From assembly GCA_963607765.1 (NCBI GenBank), contig CAVDDT010000007.1, forward strand, positions 1 to 57,411: 57,411 nt of DNA, given 5' to 3'. This stretch comes from Colivicinus sp963607765 (lineage in GTDB: Bacteria > Bacillota_I > Bacilli_A > Erysipelotrichales > Erysipelotrichaceae). Under the pieces are notes generated by a model. The model searched no databases. It saw only the letters and a program-made list of their open reading frames with translations, and had not been told where the DNA came from. Below are positions 33,650 to 42,174 of the stretch, piece by piece. The position numbers and the translations under genes are program-made. The stretch's first letter is position 1; every line of letters starts with the position of its first letter.

Positions 33650-34260
33650 ATTTATATAAAGTAGAAGAAATTGAAAAAGTAAAAGATGCGCTATTAAATG
33701 GCGATATTGTCGCCTTTGGAACAGACACAGTTTTTGGTTTAGCTTGCGTATATGATGATTTAAAGGCTATTGAAAAGGTATATAAGGCTAAAAATAGAGA
33801 GGCTAAAAAAGCTCTTCCAATGATGTGTGGAAGTGTTGATATGATTGATGAAGTAGCTTATGTTAGTAATAAGGCAAGAACTTTAATGAATAAGTATATG
33901 CCAGGTGCTATCACTATTATTTATAAGAAAAAGGATGTTATTCCTGATGATTGTACAAGTGGTTTAAGTACTATTGGCATTAGGATTCCTAATGATGAGT
34001 TTATTTTAAAGCTAATTAATATTGTTGGTAAGCCACTTCTAGTTACTAGCTGCAACATGTCTCATGAGCCAAATTTATACAAATGGGAAGATGTTTATAA
34101 GATAATGGAAAATAGAATTGATGGTTTAGTACAAAAGGATGCTTTAGGTAGTGGTGCTAGCACAATTGTTGACTGTAGTGGCGATGAAATAAAAATATTA
34201 AGAGATGGTCCTGTTTCCAAAGAAGAGATAATGGATCTAATAAAGGAGATTGAATGTTGA
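33646..34260 (+). CDS. tsaC: Sua5/YrdC-family threonylcarbamoyl-AMP synthase
   Basis: A 204-residue enzyme that makes threonylcarbamoyl-AMP from Thr, bicarbonate and ATP for tRNA t6A37. It has the family order KDALLNGDIVAFGTDTVFGLAC, KNREAKKALPMMC, PGAITIIYKK, GIRIPNDEF and LLVTSCNMSHEP. It consists of the YrdC domain only, without the extra Sua5 domain. AAAGG lies only two bases before the ATG, so coupling to the upstream gene is likely. tcdA at 1425 acts later on the same nucleotide. Confidence 0.93.
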   Translation: MNLYKVEEIEKVKDALLNGDIVAFGTDTVFGLACVYDDLKAIEKVYKAKNREAKKALPMMCGSVDMIDEVAYVSNKARTLMNKYMPGAITIIYKKKDVIPDDCTSGLSTIGIRIPNDEFILKLINIVGKPLLVTSCNMSHEPNLYKWEDVYKIMENRIDGLVQKDALGSGASTIVDCSGDEIKILRDGPVSKEEIMDLIKEIEC

Positions 34261-35864
34261 ATCCGATATACGTGACAGGACATAAGAACCCTGATACAGA
34301 TGCGATTGTTTCAAGTATTGCGTATGCAGAATACAAGAGAATCCATGGTTGTAACGCTGTTGCAGGACGTGTTGGTCCAGTTAGAAGTGACACTGAATAT
34401 TTACTAGAACGTTTTAATTTTGATGATCCTTTGCATCTTTATACTGCTAAGTGCACTATCAGAGAAATCGATTATGATAAGGCAGTTACTGTAAAAAAAG
34501 ATATCACTATTAGAGAGGCTTTAAACAAATTATTAAAGACCGCTTCTAAAACGGTATTTGTGACTAATAGTAAAAGACATTTAGAAGGAATTGTTTCTTT
34601 AAGTAATCTAAATGAGCTTTGGACTGCTAATGATAAGTATTTAGCTAAGGTTTTAAAGACAGTTACACTTGAAAATATCATCAAGACTTTAAAGGGTGAA
34701 GTAATGAATAGGGCTGATTACTTTGAAGTATCTGGCTATGTGGAAATTGCACCTACTTTAGATGGTGAGGTTCATAAGGGTGATATCGTTATTACTTCTA
34801 GTGAAAGAGTAGTTAAACAAGCTTTGAAGGCTAAGGCTGGTCTTATTATCATCATTGGTCATTTTGATACTTTTGAGGCAATGATTGATCAAATGAAACA
34901 AGCTAATGTTAATGTCATTAAGTCTAAGCTTAGTGCTTTAAAAATTTCTAAGCTTATTTATCAAGCTCCAAGTATTGAGTGTGTGATGGTTGAAGCTGAT
35001 AAAGTGGTTACAGTTTTGGATAATGAGACAGTTGATGCTTGTTTAAATAAGATTTCTAAATCAAGATATCGTTCTTATCCTATTCTTGATGATAATGGTG
35101 TGGTTGTTGGTTCAATAAGTAGATATCACTTGAATAATTATCATAAAAAGCAATTAATTTTAGTTGATCATAATGAGAAGAAACAATCTATTGAAGATAT
35201 TGATTTTGGTGAAATTGTAGAAATTGTTGATCATCATAGACTTGGTGATTTAGTTACTAATAATCCTATTACTATTACTACTATGGTTGTTGGTGCTACG
35301 GCTACAATTATTTCTAAGAAGTTTATAGACGAGAACATAGAGGTTCATCCTAAGATGGCTGGATTATTACTTGGTGCCATTCTTTCTGACACGATGAATT
35401 TCACAAGTCCTACAACTACTTCTCTAGATGTAGAGATGGCTAAGAAGTTAGAGGAGATTTCTGGTGTTGATAGTAATGAGCTTTATGAGGGCATTGTTTC
35501 TCATGGTGATTCTTTATTAAATAGAAGAACTGTTGATGTGTTATATGAAGACTACAAAGAATTTGTGATTAATGGTTTTAAGGTGGGTATTTCTCAAGCT
35601 ACAATCAAGAATAATGATGAATATTTTGCGGTAAAAGATTCTATTAAATCTACACTAGATGATACTTCTAAGACCTCTAATCTAGATTTGATGATTTGTA
35701 TGATGACAGATATTTATGGCGCTGGTTCTTATGTTTTAGCTAGCGGAAATAAACATGATGTTGTTAAGCTTATGTATCCTGATTATGATGAAAATAAGAT
35801 GGTTAGTAAACTAGTTTCACGTAAGAAACAAATGCTTCCTGGTATTATTGAGGTGCTTTCTTAA
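34254..35864 (+). CDS. ppaC: Manganese-dependent inorganic pyrophosphatase with regulatory CBS-DRTGG insert
   Basis: A 536-residue family II (DHH) pyrophosphatase. The N-terminal motif is VTGHKNPDTDAIVSS; a CBS domain pair split by a DRTGG domain fills residues about 70-300 (ITSSERVVKQALKAKAGLIIIIGH is the DRTGG part); the DHH motif is VDHHRLGD near residue 326, and the C-terminal DHHA2 domain holds GSYVLASGNK and LVSRKKQMLPGI. The CBS/DRTGG insert makes these enzymes sensitive to adenine nucleotides. The ribosome site AAAGGAG is inside the previous gene. Confidence 0.95.
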   Translation: MLNPIYVTGHKNPDTDAIVSSIAYAEYKRIHGCNAVAGRVGPVRSDTEYLLERFNFDDPLHLYTAKCTIREIDYDKAVTVKKDITIREALNKLLKTASKTVFVTNSKRHLEGIVSLSNLNELWTANDKYLAKVLKTVTLENIIKTLKGEVMNRADYFEVSGYVEIAPTLDGEVHKGDIVITSSERVVKQALKAKAGLIIIIGHFDTFEAMIDQMKQANVNVIKSKLSALKISKLIYQAPSIECVMVEADKVVTVLDNETVDACLNKISKSRYRSYPILDDNGVVVGSISRYHLNNYHKKQLILVDHNEKKQSIEDIDFGEIVEIVDHHRLGDLVTNNPITITTMVVGATATIISKKFIDENIEVHPKMAGLLLGAILSDTMNFTSPTTTSLDVEMAKKLEEISGVDSNELYEGIVSHGDSLLNRRTVDVLYEDYKEFVINGFKVGISQATIKNNDEYFAVKDSIKSTLDDTSKTSNLDLMICMMTDIYGAGSYVLASGNKHDVVKLMYPDYDENKMVSKLVSRKKQMLPGIIEVLS

Positions 35865-36532
35865 TGAGAACACTTTTTAAGCATACACATTTAATTGTTG
35901 ATGATTATCGTGAATATATTGATGGCGCTTTGCTTAAAAATGATGAATATATTGAGGATGTTTTTGTCAATTCTAACAAGGTTGATAATATTTCATACGA
36001 CCAAGAAGTTGACTTACATGGGAAATTATTGCTTCCTAAGTTTTTAGATCTTTCTTTATTAGATAATAATCAAGTTGTGGTAGATCCTTTAAAAGGCGAG
36101 ATTAATACTAATAAAGCCATTATGCTTGGGAATAGCGATGCGTACTTAACTGATGTTTCAATCGATTATGATGGCTATTATAATTTGTTTAAGAATATGA
36201 CAGGTTTTGATGCCTATAATCCAGGTTTAGTTAATAAGGCGTTCTATGACTATGATAAGTATGTTGAGATTGATGGTGGCCTTGATAAAGATGTTTTAAA
36301 TGTTGTTTATAAATTGATTAGAAAAGATCGCATCATTTTAATTGGTGATGTTTTATCTGGTGTTAGAAAACTGTTGGAATGTAAAGCTAACTATAATGAG
36401 ATCTTGATGATGTCTAGTTTAAATGCCTATCGCTTATTTAAGATGGATAAGCAAGTTGGTTCGCTTATCAAGGGCAAGAAAGCTTTATTGATGGTTTGCG
36501 ATGATGATTTTAAGGAAGTAGAAAATGTATAA
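35864..36532 (+). CDS. NagA-like pseudoenzyme lacking catalytic residues
   Basis: A 222-residue protein that aligns by pattern with N-acetylglucosamine-6-phosphate deacetylase (about 380 residues), but is shortened and stripped of catalytic residues. PGFIDxHxHG has become PKFLDLSLLDNN; THLYNAM is NLFKNMTGFDAYNPGLVNKAF with the His lost; the ADGIH block is YVEIDGGLDKDVL; the TDAM aspartate region is LIGDVLSG; the SLNPAR/KGSI tail survives as SSLNAYRLFKMDKQVGSLIKGKKA. No metal or catalytic His remains. The frame is fully open and overlaps both neighbours, so it is likely expressed, perhaps with a binding role. Confidence 0.65.
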   Translation: MRTLFKHTHLIVDDYREYIDGALLKNDEYIEDVFVNSNKVDNISYDQEVDLHGKLLLPKFLDLSLLDNNQVVVDPLKGEINTNKAIMLGNSDAYLTDVSIDYDGYYNLFKNMTGFDAYNPGLVNKAFYDYDKYVEIDGGLDKDVLNVVYKLIRKDRIILIGDVLSGVRKLLECKANYNEILMMSSLNAYRLFKMDKQVGSLIKGKKALLMVCDDDFKEVENV

Positions 36533-36725
36533 ATTTTATCTTAGAGTAGCTGTTTATTTATTTTGTTTCTTTTTGACTCTTATCGGACTTAGAGCTTTTG
36601 ACTTTAATCGTTTTATTAAAAAGGGCTATGTTGTGTCAGCTTGGATATTGTACTTTATTATTGCGTTTTCTTTAGCTTATCTATTTGGCTCATTTTTGAT
36701 GTCCATTATTTATTATTTCTATTAA
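36525..36725 (+). CDS. DUF1146 (YwzB-like) small membrane protein
   Basis: A 66-residue protein with two membrane helices. FFLTLIGLRAFDFNRFIKKGYVVSAWILYFIIAFSLAYLFGSFLM fits DUF1146/YwzB, a small Firmicutes membrane protein of unknown function often near cell-wall or ATP-synthase genes. It overlaps the preceding gene by eight bases. Confidence 0.75.
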   Translation: MYKFYLRVAVYLFCFFLTLIGLRAFDFNRFIKKGYVVSAWILYFIIAFSLAYLFGSFLMSIIYYFY

Positions 36726-36742
36726 TGATATAATTGTTTAGT

Positions 36743-37855
36743 ATGTATACATTATCTGTTGCGTTACCTTATGTACTTGTATCATTTATTATTTCTTTCC
36801 TATTAACGCCAATAGCTAAGAAAATTGGTTTAGCCACTAATGCGTATGCGTTAGAAAATAAGAGAACAGTACACCATGGTAAGATAGTTAGAATTGGTGG
36901 AGTGGCCATGTATCTTGCGTTTGTCGCTACAATGGCTATTTTCGTACACCCCGATAGTACTTTTGATGCGATTCTTGTTGGCGCTTGCATTGTATTTGTT
37001 GGTGGTTTAATTGATGATATGTTTGATTTAAAGCCTATCATTAAACTAATGTTTCAAATTGCGGCAGCAGTATATGTAACTTTGTTTGGTAAGATTCAAA
37101 TAAATGAGTTAAATCTTCCTTTTATTACTATTAATATTGAACCTATCTATTTTATTATTTCCATTATTTGGATTGTTGGCGTTACTAATGCGATTAATTT
37201 AATTGATGGTTTAGATGGTTTATCTAGTGGCATTTCAATAATTGTATTGTGTGTAATTGGCTTTATTGCCTATAAGATGCGCAGAATTGATGCCTCTATT
37301 GTAGCTTTAATTATGGTGGGTGCTATTGGTGGAGTGCTTCCTTATAATTTCCATCCAGCTAGCATCTTTGTTGGTGATTCAGGTGCGCTATTTATGGGCT
37401 ATATGATTTCTTGTCTATCACTGCTAGGATTTAAATCGAGTGCGTTTATTTCGCTTGTTTTCCCATTGATTATTTTGTTTGTACCTCTTGCGGATACCTC
37501 TCTTGCGATAATAAGAAGAAAGCTTAAGGGGCAAAAGATTTCTGAGGCTGATAGAAGCCACTTACATCATGTCTTGATGTACAAGATTGGTCTATCTCAT
37601 CGTAATACAGTTCTTCTTTTGTATCTAGTTACTTTATTGTTTGGGGCTGATGCGATATTGATTTTCTTCCATCAAAAAGCCGGATTTATTGTGCTGGGTA
37701 TCCTTTGTTTAATTGCTTGGATATTTATTGAATTAACAGGTATGATTAATCCTAAGGTTCATCCTTTGGTTGGCTTATGTAGGAGGATTACTGGACATCC
37801 TAAAAAGAGTAATGATGCGTTTTTTGAGGCAAATAAGATTGATCACAATGCTTAA
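36743..37855 (+). CDS. tagO: Undecaprenyl-phosphate N-acetylglucosaminyl-1-phosphate transferase (TagO/WecA/MraY superfamily)
   Basis: A 370-residue integral membrane enzyme with about 10-11 segments that links GlcNAc-1-P (or a related sugar) to undecaprenyl phosphate, starting teichoic-acid or other wall glycopolymers. Motifs: GGLIDDMFDLKP, the active-site NAINLIDGLDGLSSG, NFHPASIFVGDSGALFMG and the cytoplasmic EADRSHLHHVLM histidine motif, which separates TagO/WecA from MraY. I use the ATG at 36743; TATAAT (36729-36734) ends 8 nt upstream with no ribosome site, so it may be leaderless. Confidence 0.92.
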   Translation: MYTLSVALPYVLVSFIISFLLTPIAKKIGLATNAYALENKRTVHHGKIVRIGGVAMYLAFVATMAIFVHPDSTFDAILVGACIVFVGGLIDDMFDLKPIIKLMFQIAAAVYVTLFGKIQINELNLPFITINIEPIYFIISIIWIVGVTNAINLIDGLDGLSSGISIIVLCVIGFIAYKMRRIDASIVALIMVGAIGGVLPYNFHPASIFVGDSGALFMGYMISCLSLLGFKSSAFISLVFPLIILFVPLADTSLAIIRRKLKGQKISEADRSHLHHVLMYKIGLSHRNTVLLLYLVTLLFGADAILIFFHQKAGFIVLGILCLIAWIFIELTGMINPKVHPLVGLCRRITGHPKKSNDAFFEANKIDHNA

Positions 37856-38273
37856 GAAACTGTTAATAATATTAAATTTATTTATTTTAGTGGGTTGTAG
37901 TAGTTCAAGAGAAGACTACTACATCCTTTCTTTTAATAATGAATCTATTGCGGTTGGCTATGATGATGTTAATGATGTTGACACAAGCTTATTAGATTCT
38001 TTCTCTACTATTTCAAATAAGGATAAAAATATTGTTTCTAGTATTACTGTTTATACAAGTGATGTTGGTGATGTTTATTTAAATGGAACAATTTTAAACA
38101 AGGGCATCAAGGAAACTTGCGATGTTTTAAATGGCGAATATGGTGAAAAAAATGGTCATGTTTGTCTTTTAAGTAAAAGAGTACATGGCCATAATAATTA
38201 CATCTTACTTTATAGTGATATCTTAAGTGATGATTTAGACAAGATTGATCATATTGTGGTGGAGTATAAGTAA
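37848..38273 (+). CDS. Small lipoprotein of unknown function
   Basis: A 141-residue protein from the ATG at 37848, which overlaps the tagO stop by eight bases. The signal peptide MLKKLLIILNLFILVGC ends in the lipobox LVGC, Cys17 being the lipid anchor. The mature part is mostly polar with a YYILSFNNESIAVGYDDVND start and two Cys (ETCDVLNGEYG, GHVCLLSK). Translational coupling is likely. No family recognised; linkage to tagO hints at an envelope role. Confidence 0.75.
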   Translation: MLKKLLIILNLFILVGCSSSREDYYILSFNNESIAVGYDDVNDVDTSLLDSFSTISNKDKNIVSSITVYTSDVGDVYLNGTILNKGIKETCDVLNGEYGEKNGHVCLLSKRVHGHNNYILLYSDILSDDLDKIDHIVVEYK

Positions 38274-39290
38274 CTATTTGTTTGATAATTCTCCTCTTAA
38301 ATCGCTTTCCATTTGAGCTTTGATTTCTTCTTTAGAAAGATTTTGACTAAATAGATAATACAATTTAGCTACAGCAGCTTCACTGGTCATATCATACCCA
38401 GATATAGCGCCAGCTTGTTTTAAAGCGTTACTTGTTTCATATGTGCCAAGCTTAACTTTGCCATGAGGACATTGTGAACAGATGGTTACTATTGTTCCTT
38501 TTTCAAATGCTTTTTTAATAATAGGCAGAAGTTCGCCATCATTATCAGGCACGTTGCCACTGCCAAATGTTTCGATTACAACTCCTTTTAAGTCAGATGT
38601 CATAATTGATTCAAATAGTTCAAACTGAATACCAGGGAATATTTTTATAACACCAATTGGAGTCTTCTTTAGTTTTCTAAGATTTATTTTTCCATTGCGT
38701 TTAGGCAATAATAAATTTTCTCTAATATCAATGCCAATTCCAGCTTCACCAAGGGATGGATAGTTTGGCGATGTAAAGGCGATTAGCCCATCACTAGAAA
38801 ATTTAATCGATCTATTTCCTCTTAATAGTTTTCCGCCAAAATATAAACATACTTCATTTATTCTTGGATTAGAGGCAATCATGATTGAAGTAATTAGATT
38901 GTCTTTGGCATCGTTTCTTATTTCGCACAAAGGTATTTGTGAGCCAGTAAAGATAACCGGTTTAGAATTATTTTCTAGCATAAAGGATAGGGCACTAGCG
39001 CTATAGGCCATTGTATCTGTGCCATGTAATATTACAAAGCCATCATATTTATCATAGTTATTAAATACTGTTTCGCCTATTTTATTCCATTCATTTAATG
39101 AGATATTGCTGGAGTCTAAAATTGGATTAAGGGCCATGATGTCCCATTTTGGCATCATTGGATCTTTAAGTTCAGGAATGTTGTCTATTTGTCTTAAGAA
39201 GGCGTCCATTTCTGGGACATAGCCTTTTTCAGTTCTAGTCATGCCGATTGTTCCACCGGTATAGATAATTAATATTTTTGAATTGTTCAT
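38274..39290 (-). CDS. L-asparaginase, type I (AnsA-like)
   Basis: A 338-residue cytoplasmic-type asparaginase converting Asn to Asp and ammonia. The first catalytic Thr is in IYTGGTIGMTRT and the second in ILHGTDTMAYSASALSF (Thr-Asp-Thr), with the GSQIPL and SQCPHGKV blocks that follow in type I enzymes. It has no signal peptide. It is convergent with the lipoprotein gene, whose stop abuts its own. Confidence 0.93.
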   Translation of the reverse strand: MNNSKILIIYTGGTIGMTRTEKGYVPEMDAFLRQIDNIPELKDPMMPKWDIMALNPILDSSNISLNEWNKIGETVFNNYDKYDGFVILHGTDTMAYSASALSFMLENNSKPVIFTGSQIPLCEIRNDAKDNLITSIMIASNPRINEVCLYFGGKLLRGNRSIKFSSDGLIAFTSPNYPSLGEAGIGIDIRENLLLPKRNGKINLRKLKKTPIGVIKIFPGIQFELFESIMTSDLKGVVIETFGSGNVPDNDGELLPIIKKAFEKGTIVTICSQCPHGKVKLGTYETSNALKQAGAISGYDMTSEAAVAKLYYLFSQNLSKEEIKAQMESDLRGELSNK

Positions 39291-39328
39291 ACCATTCTAT
39301 TATTCCACTAATGTATAATATTTTTCAA

Positions 39329-39378
39329 AGTTATATAAAGTTATAAAGAGTTATATAAGAAAAGAAAAGTTATATAAG
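39329..39378. repeat. Helically phased AGTTATATAA repeats before the frameshifted ATPase
   Basis: AGTTATATAA occurs at 39329-39338, 39349-39358 and 39369-39378, exactly 20 bp apart, with a related AGTTATAAAG at 39339-39348. Each contains the palindrome TTATATAA. The last copy ends just before the AAGGA ribosome site at about 39376-39380. The 10/20-bp phasing places all copies on one face of the helix, as for an iterated operator. Confidence 0.65.
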
Positions 39379-39386
39379 GATGGTCC

Positions 39387-40440
39387 ATGGGAAATCCATT
39401 TACGTTATCATTTGGTAAAATACCATTACAGTATATATCTAGAATTGAAGACACAAGCAAAGTGGTAGATACTTTTAATGCGGTTGAGCCATCAAATCAA
39501 ATTTTTATGATAAGTGGTGTTAGGGGGATCTGGAAAAACGGTTTTAATGACCAGCATTTCTAAAGAGCTTTCAAAAGATGATCGATGGGAAACTATTGAA
39601 CTTAATGTAACAAGAGACATATTGCTTGGTTTTGCCTCAAAATTATATGCATTAAAGGGAATGCATAGGATTTTTATTAATGCCAAGATAGATTTATCTT
39701 TGTTTGGAATCGGCGCCAGCATTGAAAAGGCGGTTCCTGCTAACGATATAGAAACGGCTATTACAGATATGCTTGAGCTATGTAAGAAACAGGGAAAGAG
39801 AATTTTGGTGAATATTGATGAGGCAACTAATAGCGAGTATATAAGACAGTTTTCATATGCTTTTCAAATTTTTTTAAGACAAGACTTGCCCGTTTTCCTT
39901 ATAATGACTGGTTTATATGAAAATATCTATAATCTTCAAAATGATAAAAGCCTCACCTTCTTATATAGGGCTCCTAAGATAATGCTGGAACCGTTAAATA
40001 TTAATGCGATAGCTGATAAGTACGCAAATATATTCGGTGTAGATAAAAAGAATGCATATAAGATGGCTTTATTAACCAAAGGCTACCCATTTGCTTTCCA
40101 GGTTATGGGTTATCTATATTATGAAAATGGTGGAGATATTGATGGTTTGCTTACAAAATATGATCAATATTTAGAAGAATATGTATATGACAAGATTTGG
40201 ATGGAGCTTTCTTCCCTTGATAAGAAGGTGATGATTACTATTTCTTCTACATCAAAAAATAAGGTTAAAGATATTAGGGAAGAATTAGGCATGAATCCAA
40301 GCCAGTTTTCGGTATATAGGGATCGATTAATTAGAAAAGGTTTAATTAAAAGTGGCGAATATGGAACTGTTGAATTAACTTTACCTAGGTTTGAGGTGTT
40401 TGTGAATAAGCGCAAATATATAATGGATATGGAGATATAG
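39387..40440 (+). pseudogene. AAA+ ATPase with wHTH, frameshifted inside the Walker A
   Basis: The gene begins at the ATG at 39387 (AAGGA upstream) and reads MGNPFTLSFGKIPLQYISRI... to FMISGVRG, then loses frame. A run of five G at 39523-39527 is one base too long; removing one G restores GVRGSGKT and joins the second part, giving about 350 residues. That part has Walker B-like RILVNIDEAT, a sensor region LIMTGLYENI and a C-terminal winged helix (KVKDIREELGMNPSQFSVYRDRLIRKGLIK). No DUF234 nuclease is attached. A GTG at 39514 could start a product lacking the first Gly of the P-loop. It could be a true lesion, slippage or a sequencing error. Confidence 0.75.
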
Positions 40441-41361
40441 ATGTTTTATATAGGCGAGAACGTAGTAATTAAGGGTGATGTAAAGATTGGTGATAATAGC
40501 AGTGTTTGGCATAATACCACTATTAGGGGTGATAACAATTCTATTAAAATTGGAAATAATACTAATATCCAAGATAATTGTGTTGTTCATGTTGACAAGA
40601 ATTATCCAGTAAATATAGGCGATAATGTGACGATAGGCCATGGCGCAATTATTCATGGCTGTACGATTGGAAATAATTGTTTGATAGGCATGGGAGCGAT
40701 TATTTTGAATGGTGCAGTTATTGAAAACAATTGCTTAATTGGTGCAGGATCTTTAGTTACTGAAAATGAGTTAATTAAAAGCGGTAGTGTCGCTTTTGGC
40801 AGTCCTTGTAAGTTTAAAAAAGAAGTTGATGATAATGTCATCAAGATGATTAAGGACAATGCGTTAAACTACGTTAAAGAAGCTAAGGAAGAATTAATGG
40901 AAAAGAATAATATAATATTAAAAAAGGAGAAAAATATGATTGATCAAAATTGTGCTTATTGTGTAGAGGGTGAATTACTAGATGCCTTCGGTATTAAGAT
41001 TTGTGAACTAGAGACTTCTAAAGTATATCTTTTTAAGGAGCAAAGCCATTTAGGAAGAGTAGTTGTTGCGCATAAACAACATGTTGGCGAACTAGTTGAA
41101 TTAAGTAAGGAAGAAAGAGCTGCTTATCTTGAGGATGTTTGTAAGGTGGCTAATGCAGTACATGAAATTTTTAATCCTAAGAAGGTAAACTATGGTGCTT
41201 ATGGCGATACTGGGCATCACTTGCATTTCCATTTAGTTCCTAAGTATGAAGATGGATATGAATGGGGCGGTGTTTTTGCGATGAATCCTAAGGAGAAATT
41301 CTTGAGTGATGAGGAATATAAAGAAATCATTGAAAAATATCGTAAGGTTCTTTGTAAGTAA
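40441..41361 (+). CDS. Fusion of gamma-carbonic-anhydrase-like hexapeptide protein and HIT hydrolase
   Basis: A 306-residue single frame with two unrelated domains. Residues 1-145 form a left-handed beta helix of the YrdA/PaaY gamma-carbonic-anhydrase type, with zinc-ligand-like H50, H67 and H72 and the RGD at 29-31. Residues 166-306 are a complete HIT nucleotide hydrolase with CAYC zinc-site cysteines and the catalytic HLHFHLVP (H260, H262, H264). At the junction there remain a TATAAT (40911-40916), an AAAAAGGAG site (40921-40929) and ATG 40936, i.e. the start of a free-standing HIT gene. Both a fusion and a separate HIT protein may be made. Confidence 0.85.
   Translation: MFYIGENVVIKGDVKIGDNSSVWHNTTIRGDNNSIKIGNNTNIQDNCVVHVDKNYPVNIGDNVTIGHGAIIHGCTIGNNCLIGMGAIILNGAVIENNCLIGAGSLVTENELIKSGSVAFGSPCKFKKEVDDNVIKMIKDNALNYVKEAKEELMEKNNIILKKEKNMIDQNCAYCVEGELLDAFGIKICELETSKVYLFKEQSHLGRVVVAHKQHVGELVELSKEERAAYLEDVCKVANAVHEIFNPKKVNYGAYGDTGHHLHFHLVPKYEDGYEWGGVFAMNPKEKFLSDEEYKEIIEKYRKVLCK
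40911..40938 (+). promoter_or_regulatory. Internal ribosome site and start of the HIT domain
   Basis: AAAAAGGAG (40921-40929) lies 6 nt before an in-frame ATG at 40936, which would begin a 141-residue HIT protein (MIDQNCAYCVEGE). TATAAT at 40911 could even be a promoter. Confidence 0.7.
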
Positions 41362-41371
41362 ATGGTAAAAA

Positions 41372-41385
41372 TGTAAGCATTTTCA
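41372..41385 (+). promoter_or_regulatory. Weak cre-like site upstream of the S-box operon
   Basis: TGTAAGCATTTTCA differs from the cre consensus only in the central G. It lies 13 bp before the -35 of the S-box promoter and also forms part of an AAAATG/CATTTT hairpin, so it could instead belong to the end of the upstream transcript. Confidence 0.3.
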
Positions 41386-41397
41386 CTGTAAAATGTG

Positions 41398-41425
41398 TTG
41401 ATTTTTCATTATTAAATGGTATGAT
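41398..41425 (+). promoter_or_regulatory. Promoter of the S-box/ECF operon
   Basis: TTGATT (41398-41403) and TATGAT (41420-41425) are 16 bp apart; TGG directly before TATGAT makes an extended -10. Confidence 0.65.
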
Positions 41426-41530
41426 TATCTTGTCCATGAAGAGAGGTGGAGAGACAAGCTCAGTGAAGCCTCAGCAACCAGTAAGAAATTATTAGGTGCT
41501 AATGCTTGATCGATGGGATTAATCATCAAA
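41426..41530 (+). ncRNA. SAM-I (S-box) riboswitch aptamer
   Basis: The leader contains the S-box blocks in order: AGAGAGGTGGAGAGAC, CTCAGTGAAGCCTCAGCAACC and AGGTGCTAATG. GAGG and CCTC form P2. After the aptamer, GATGGG at 41512-41517 can pair with CCCATC at 41535-41540, competing with the identical GATGGG at 41548-41553 that forms the terminator. This explains switching: high SAM frees CCCATC for the terminator and shuts the operon off. The P1 and P4 pairings look divergent and were not folded computationally. Confidence 0.85.
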
Positions 41531-41532
41531 AT

Positions 41533-41567
41533 AACCCATCATTATTTGATGGGTTTTCTTATTTTTG
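41533..41567 (+). terminator. Riboswitch-controlled terminator
   Basis: AACCCATC and GATGGGTT form an 8-bp stem with a 7-nt loop followed by a long T-rich tract (TTTTCTTATTTTT). Confidence 0.9.
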
Positions 41568-41593
41568 TGGACATGATTTAGGAGGAATAGAAA

Positions 41594-42172
41594 ATGGAAA
41601 AAGAAAGCGTTGGTAAGATCCTTCTTGGTAAGTGGGATACTAAGACTATCGTTGGTGTCGCTATTGGTGTTGCGTTGTTTGGTGTATTAATGGACTATGC
41701 TTCTATTAAGGTATTCACAAACACTAACTTAACTTTAGCTATGATTGTGCCTGTTATCGTTGGTGGCTTATTTGGCCCTCTTCCTGCTGCACTTGCTTGT
41801 GGTCTTGGAAACTGTTTAGCTGACTTAATCGGTGGCTGGGGAATGTGGTTTGACTGGTCAATCGGTAATGCATTCTTAGGTTTCTGTGTTGGTTGTCTAA
41901 GATTATATGGTGCTGATATTGAAAATGGTAAGTTTGAAGTTAAGCAAATGATTATTTATGTAGTTGTTGCGATTGTTGGCAATGCGCTTGCATTTGGTGT
42001 AATTACACCTATCTTCTCTGCATTACTATATCAATCAGAGCTAAATATTACATTCATTCAATCTTTAACTGGTGGTATTTCTAATACTGCAGTTCTAGTT
42101 ATTGCTGGTATTCCAATTCTTAAGGCACTTGCTTCTAGAAGCGCAAAGTCTACTAACTTAACAAAAGAATAA
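41594..42172 (+). CDS. ECF transporter S component (UPF0397/MtsT-like), S-box controlled
   Basis: A 192-residue membrane protein with about five or six segments. TKTIVGVAIGVALFGVLMDY near residue 17 carries the A-x-x-x-A-like EcfT-contact helix, and VPVIVGGLFGPLPAALACGLGNCLADLIGGWGMWFDWSIGNAFLGFCVGCL resembles the UPF0397/COG4720 S components. It should bind the substrate and share the energy module encoded next door. Because the operon is under a SAM riboswitch, the substrate is probably methionine, SAM or a sulfur precursor; comparative work on S-box ECF genes (MtsTUV) supports this type of role. GGAGG lies 8 nt before the ATG. Confidence 0.85.
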   Translation: MEKESVGKILLGKWDTKTIVGVAIGVALFGVLMDYASIKVFTNTNLTLAMIVPVIVGGLFGPLPAALACGLGNCLADLIGGWGMWFDWSIGNAFLGFCVGCLRLYGADIENGKFEVKQMIIYVVVAIVGNALAFGVITPIFSALLYQSELNITFIQSLTGGISNTAVLVIAGIPILKALASRSAKSTNLTKE

Positions 42173-42174
42173 TT

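Noticed and set aside
39329..39378. CRISPR or tandem-repeat expansion
   Set aside because: The 10-bp units with 20-bp phasing fit an operator; no unique spacers.
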